Positions 60,350-64,000 of a DNA stretch of 64,000 nucleotides are shown piece by piece. The position numbers and the translations under genes are program-made. The stretch's first letter is position 1. Each line of letters starts with the position of its first letter. The stretch covers positions 2,443,261-2,507,260 of the forward strand of contig CACRXP010000001.1 in NCBI GenBank assembly GCA_902702965.1, read 5' to 3'. Under the pieces are notes generated by a model, which worked only from the letters and a program-made list of their open reading frames with translations, did not search any database and was not told the origin of the DNA. This DNA comes from Spirometra erinaceieuropaei (taxonomy: Eukaryota; Platyhelminthes; Cestoda; Diphyllobothriidea; Diphyllobothriidae).

Positions 60350-61820
60350 ATCTTAACAGGATGTGCTCTTCTCCAAAATGCCGTCGGAGAATAGGAGTTC
60401 TTTAAGAAGAGTTGGTTTCATCACATTAATGATCACAGGTCCCTGTCAAGGCATGGAAAACCAACCGACCTCTGTGACCTACATTAGACATGCAAATGTT
60501 TTCAACAGGAAAGGAAAACTGTGGAAATCCTTCAGCAGAGATAACGAAAGTGTAGGTCTTGAAGAACAAAAGCCCGAAAGTAAAAGATTAAAGACATTAT
60601 TCATATTGACCCAATTGTGAAAAACTCGGTGCCTCGGTGGGATTCGAACCCATGTAGTAAGGGGAAGGCTTTAGTACAGTCAACGCTCTAACCACCTGAG
60701 CTACGAGACCCCGCCGGACGGCTCGAGTTTAATCACATATGGGTCACAGTTGGCTCAGTATGAATTATTCAAAATATGCCAAAACATCTATAACGACATT
60801 ATCTCAGGAAGGCGACGAGATTTCAAAATTATTCTGCTCCAGCGAGCTAATGAAAATCCGAAACTGCACTACGACTTTTTTAAAAAAATGCTCTTGACGT
60901 AAAACCGATCCCCGTCTTGGGGATGAGTAAGATCTCGGCAGAAACGGTTTCGGCGACTACGACCGTCGATCCATGTCAGTGAAGCTAATCAGAAATTCCT
61001 CCCCGACATTGATCTATCATCATTCAACCATCTGTGCAAGGCCTTCTAATTGGCTGCATTTACCCTGGCTCTACGTCAAAGACTACAAGCGCCTGAACCG
61101 TTTTCTCCCTCACTTCGTACACTTGGAAAACGTTCGGTGTAACAATTCGCTGGAAATATCCAGCAATACTGCTGACCATCTAGAAACGTAAAGAAGCGAT
61201 CCGTAATGAACAACTCAGTCACAAAGAATGCCGCCTTAGAAACTACGCCACCGGAAGCCGGACCCGAAACATTCGGTATCAAAGAGCAGAGCGATTACCA
61301 CCGCGCTACAAGGGCGCGGTCAACAAGTGGTAAAAAAGGTTGTTAACCGCGTAACAGCAACTGAGTACTGTTTTAAATCAGCAGCAGTCCCTTGTGAAAA
61401 ATACTGCTGAGGTCATTGAATTCCAGGGGATTTAGCACAGTGAACCCGGGAGACACAACGGCAAACAAAGGCCAGTGGACTTGCACCAGACACTGACTAC
61501 TCTATGAATAATGAGGCATACCCCACGTCTGCCGTGGCTGCGCCGACTATGAGGACATTATAAAGTGAGTTAAAATACTAGGAAAGAACCGTGAACGACT
61601 AACTTCTGTCACTGTGGCCTTTCTGGAACACAGCATGACCCAACCCCTAAAACACCAGTCAACTCTCCAACCGACAAGCGATTGCTGTCCTCTTAAGGAA
61701 ATCACAATCGTGGAAAACTCGAGGCCGGTCAGGAAGAGAAAACGTGCTATGTCACTAGAAGAAGCTCACGACAAGTCATCTACACATAATGACGAGGCCG
61801 TCGGCGATAATTTAACATAA
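60350..61820 (+). other. Open-frame fragments, possibly LINE first ORF
   Basis: Between the tail of one LINE and the start of the next lie plus-strand frames with fairly protein-like text. One at about 60378-60600 includes HANVFNRKGKLWKSFSRDNE. It would continue as LSQEGDEISKLFCSSELMKI after the SINE-B insertion (60601-60794) if the insertion and one target copy are skipped. Others are KDYKRLNRFLPHFVHLENVR (about 61080-61140) and SRPVRKRKRAMSLEEAHDKS (about 61722-61780). I recognise no domain. They may be remnants of the first ORF of the element whose endonuclease begins at 62241, or an unrelated gene fragment. Confidence 0.25.
60601..60794 (-). mobile_element. SINE-B copy with inverted tail ends and 8-bp flanking repeat
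   Basis: GACATTAT stands at 60593-60600 and 60795-60802, directly outside the element. The minus strand carries the tRNA-like part (A-box CTCAGGTGGTTAGAGCGTTG-like, B-box GGGTTCGAATCCC) and its tail. At the other side a second tail follows in opposite sense (CAGTATGAATTATTCAAAAT), so the element has inverted ends as at 32119. The anticodon-loop text is TGTACTA. The body part is largely missing. Confidence 0.75.
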
Positions 61821-61944
61821 TTAAGTCAAATGTTTTGGTAACTCGACCAATCAAATCACCAAATTGTGATAATAGAAAGGCTTAGGTAAAACTCAAACGG
61901 TCTGTTAGAAACTACAAGATAGGCCCGTCGTTAATTTCATAAGA

Positions 61945-61996
61945 TGGCGCTGTCATTTGGATTCTCTATGTGGCGCTGTCATTTGGATTCTCCATG
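61945..61996 (+). repeat. 26-bp tandem duplication
   Basis: Two units of TGGCGCTGTCATTTGGATTC plus TCNATG differ at one base (TCTATG, TCCATG). The start of a third (TGGC) follows. Confidence 0.9.
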
Positions 61997-62435
61997 TGGC
62001 TAGTTCTACTAGTAATTGTGTTCGACAGTCTGTTTATGGAAGCGGACACGCTGACCCTGTGTACAGTATATTTCATCCAGGCAATGACTCCGAAAATGAC
62101 AGTCAACACGCTGACGTCCAGTTCGATCAAACAGCAATAGACTCGAAATGGGGCAATGGACAGGGTAAGCCACATGAAACATTTAGCGGCTTCAATCCAA
62201 AAGTAGCTCAAAATCTAGATAGGAAAACCCCGCATTTTATATAAATTCTTGGAGGTTATTCGCGAAGCTGCGTGAGCTGAAAGCATGGGCATCATATATG
62301 CAACCTGATGTCATTTCCAATATAGTTACTGAGCTACAGGATGAAGTACTGGATGCCGAAATTGTTCTTAGTGAGCACCAACTTTTCCGCCGAGAAAGGC
62401 TACAAAAAGGAGGAGAACTGGCGATGCACGATTAA
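61957..62435 (+). mobile_element. CR1-like LINE, 5' end of ORF2 with endonuclease start (fragment)
   Basis: After a leader frame ending NLDRKTPHFI, a one-base shift gives YINSWRLFAKLRELKAWASY, then MQPDVISNIVTELQDEVLDA and HQLFRRERLQKGGELAMHD before a stop at 62433. This matches the opening of AP-type endonucleases of CR1-like LINEs (TNxRSLxxKLxELK, P-D-I, ET-L-D, QLFRRDR, GGG). It is a different family member from the copy at 57107, where the same positions read SFLNKLDELRL and HQLFRGGRFQRRGG. The expected catalytic TETW is replaced by NIVTEL. No continuation of the element is seen after 62440. Confidence 0.6.
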
Positions 62436-63856
62436 AACAAATATATTCAAAGTGCAGCCGAAATGGATGGGTTTATCTCAGTTTTTCTGTGTTCTACAGA
62501 GACTGTCAGCGCACAATTCCTATAGCAAATCGACTCTACTCTACTTTATGTTATTCTATGTGGATACGTAACCTACTATTATACATCCTCGCATGGACTT
62601 AAATCTGGTTCCAGTTGGCATCGTGACTCCGTAACACTATTGCAAATAATGACACTTTTAATTTCAAAAATACGAAGTTCAAAGCCATATCTGTTTTCCT
62701 TCAGTGCAGTGAACTGAACTGGGCGCAGGAAATAAACCGGCATCGGACACTACACTCTTGCCAGCGTCGCAGTGCTTCATATAAGAACCAACTACGCACG
62801 TACACTCTGATAGTCATGCTTCGGCGCAGGTAACATTCTAGAAAAGTATGTAAGTTGTGACTGACAACAGGCAAGCGGACAACGAAAAGTCTGATTATCG
62901 GTTCCACATATTCATACGTTTAATTTTAGTGAGGAAAACGTTCAATTCTAAATGGTGTCCTATTTTGTACTGGAAGAAATATCAGTAAGCTCAAAATAAA
63001 TGTGGGCCGAAGGAATAGAACAGTTAAATACACTTGTAGGTTTGGTGATGCCCACGCGCGAATAACTCAATATTCAATGTATTTCTTCAACTCACAGGGG
63101 TAAAATTTAGGGTAATGTTTACACTAGGCTATGTTTACACTTAGCCTCTGTGATCAGGGGCTCAGTAGCTTGCAGGGTACTATTTCCCTCTATCTACTGA
63201 TATCCCAAATCGCAAATTTTTATGAATCCCGATAAATTTAACTAAGCTTATTTGTTCACAGTAGGGAAGCTATCCACTAGATCTGACTTGAGTTGACAGT
63301 GCGTATGTTAGCATAACGAGGTAGACGGATAAAATGCCTTGAAACATGCACGCTTTCGACAGTAATGAGCCTTTGGGGAAAAGGAGTTTTCTCTGTAATC
63401 CCATCTGCACTTCTGACCCTCGTCCACCTCCCTGAGTTTTTTTGGTAGTTGGCCCGTGTTGCTGCTGGCTTCTGCGGAACGTAGAAAAAGCAAGTGAGCC
63501 GATAAAAGGCCGATGCTATTTGGCATTAAATAATATTTTTTGCATTGCTTTCGTTGCGGAGAGAATAAGTCCCTACAGAGGGTCAGAGAAAGGTAACAAA
63601 ATTCTCAAATGCAATTCAAAGTAGTAAACACGATAAATTAAGACAAAACGAGGGTAAACATAATTTTCTCGTTGTAGGGAGAATCGCACCAAACTCCGCC
63701 ATTCGAAATTTAGTCCTTGACTGAATAGACTCACAGGTGATAGTATAGATTGTAGCCGAGGTCAGCAACAATTAATCAGAGGACCTTGTCTTACGGGAAT
63801 GTTGGTACTAGGGATTACGCGGGTGGAGCCTTAGGTTTCACGTGAAAGCACTCCGC
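62436..63856. other. Stretch without supported gene
   Basis: Nothing recognised apart from a directly repeated TAGGCTATGTTTACACTTAGC-like phrase around 63118-63145. Confidence 0.45.
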
Positions 63857-63886
63857 AAAAATAAATAAATAAATAAATAAATAAAT
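63857..63886 (+). repeat. (AAAT)n microsatellite
   Basis: About seven tandem AAAT units ending in a T-rich stretch. It could be the tail of an unrecognised retroposed copy. Confidence 0.95.
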
Positions 63887-64000
63887 TTTAATTTAATGCC
63901 AGTTTACAGGCATTGTCAAGGGAAGCGATTAAACACAAATCCGACCAGCAGTGAAAAAAAAACTCCTGAGCTTAAGGCATAAAAATATAGTTGATGGTGG

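Noticed and set aside
1..64000. CRISPR arrays, operons, rRNA genes
   Set aside because: No regularly spaced repeats with unique spacers, no polycistronic gene layout and no rRNA-like sequence; the window is animal DNA.

Overview
This window is eukaryotic, AT-rich, almost gene-free DNA from an animal. A three-exon fragment of a Shal/Kv4 potassium channel gene with canonical GT-AG introns, Penelope-like retroelements, CR1-like LINEs and tRNA-derived SINEs point to an invertebrate. The style of the Penelope and LINE copies suggests a flatworm, perhaps a tapeworm; that is an inference from family resemblance, not a proven identity. There are no operons, bacterial genes or CRISPR arrays. One assembly gap (225 N) lies at 21180-21404.

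Layout. Positions 1-30053 hold no host gene I can support. They contain tRNA-derived repeats of two families (called SINE-A and SINE-B here), a Penelope endonuclease fragment (19098-19745, minus), an inverted repeat around the gap, hammerhead-ribozyme-like motifs, and a 996-bp foldback element with TA target duplication (23665-24660). Positions 30054-55497 carry the only recognisable host gene, a Shal-type (Kv4) voltage-gated K+ channel on the minus strand. Exon 1 (54410-55497) encodes the N-terminus, T1 domain, S1-S5 and pore helix. Exon 2 (31639-31801) encodes the selectivity filter end and S6. Exon 3 (30054-30305) encodes part of the C-terminal tail. Intron 1 is 22.6 kb and contains a dimeric SINE-B, a SINE-A hairpin and a dead Penelope reverse transcriptase. 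The remaining 3' coding exon(s) were not found and may lie at lower coordinates or outside the window.

Positions 56264-62435 are a graveyard of CR1-like LINEs: a minus-strand 3' fragment, two successive endonuclease starts on the plus strand, a long decayed copy reaching the 3' tail (57107-60262), and the start of another copy (61957-62435). A ribozyme-bearing foldback insertion (58811-58996) and a SINE-B copy (60601-60794) have inserted into this cluster. The rest is non-coding sequence with minor microsatellites.

The only functional host product visible is the channel. Everything else recognisable is mobile DNA, nearly all inactivated. The strongest leads for novelty are the hammerhead-like motifs inside foldback or solitary repeats, the TA-flanked foldback element, and the SINE-B dimer inserted as one unit between perfect 12-bp duplications.
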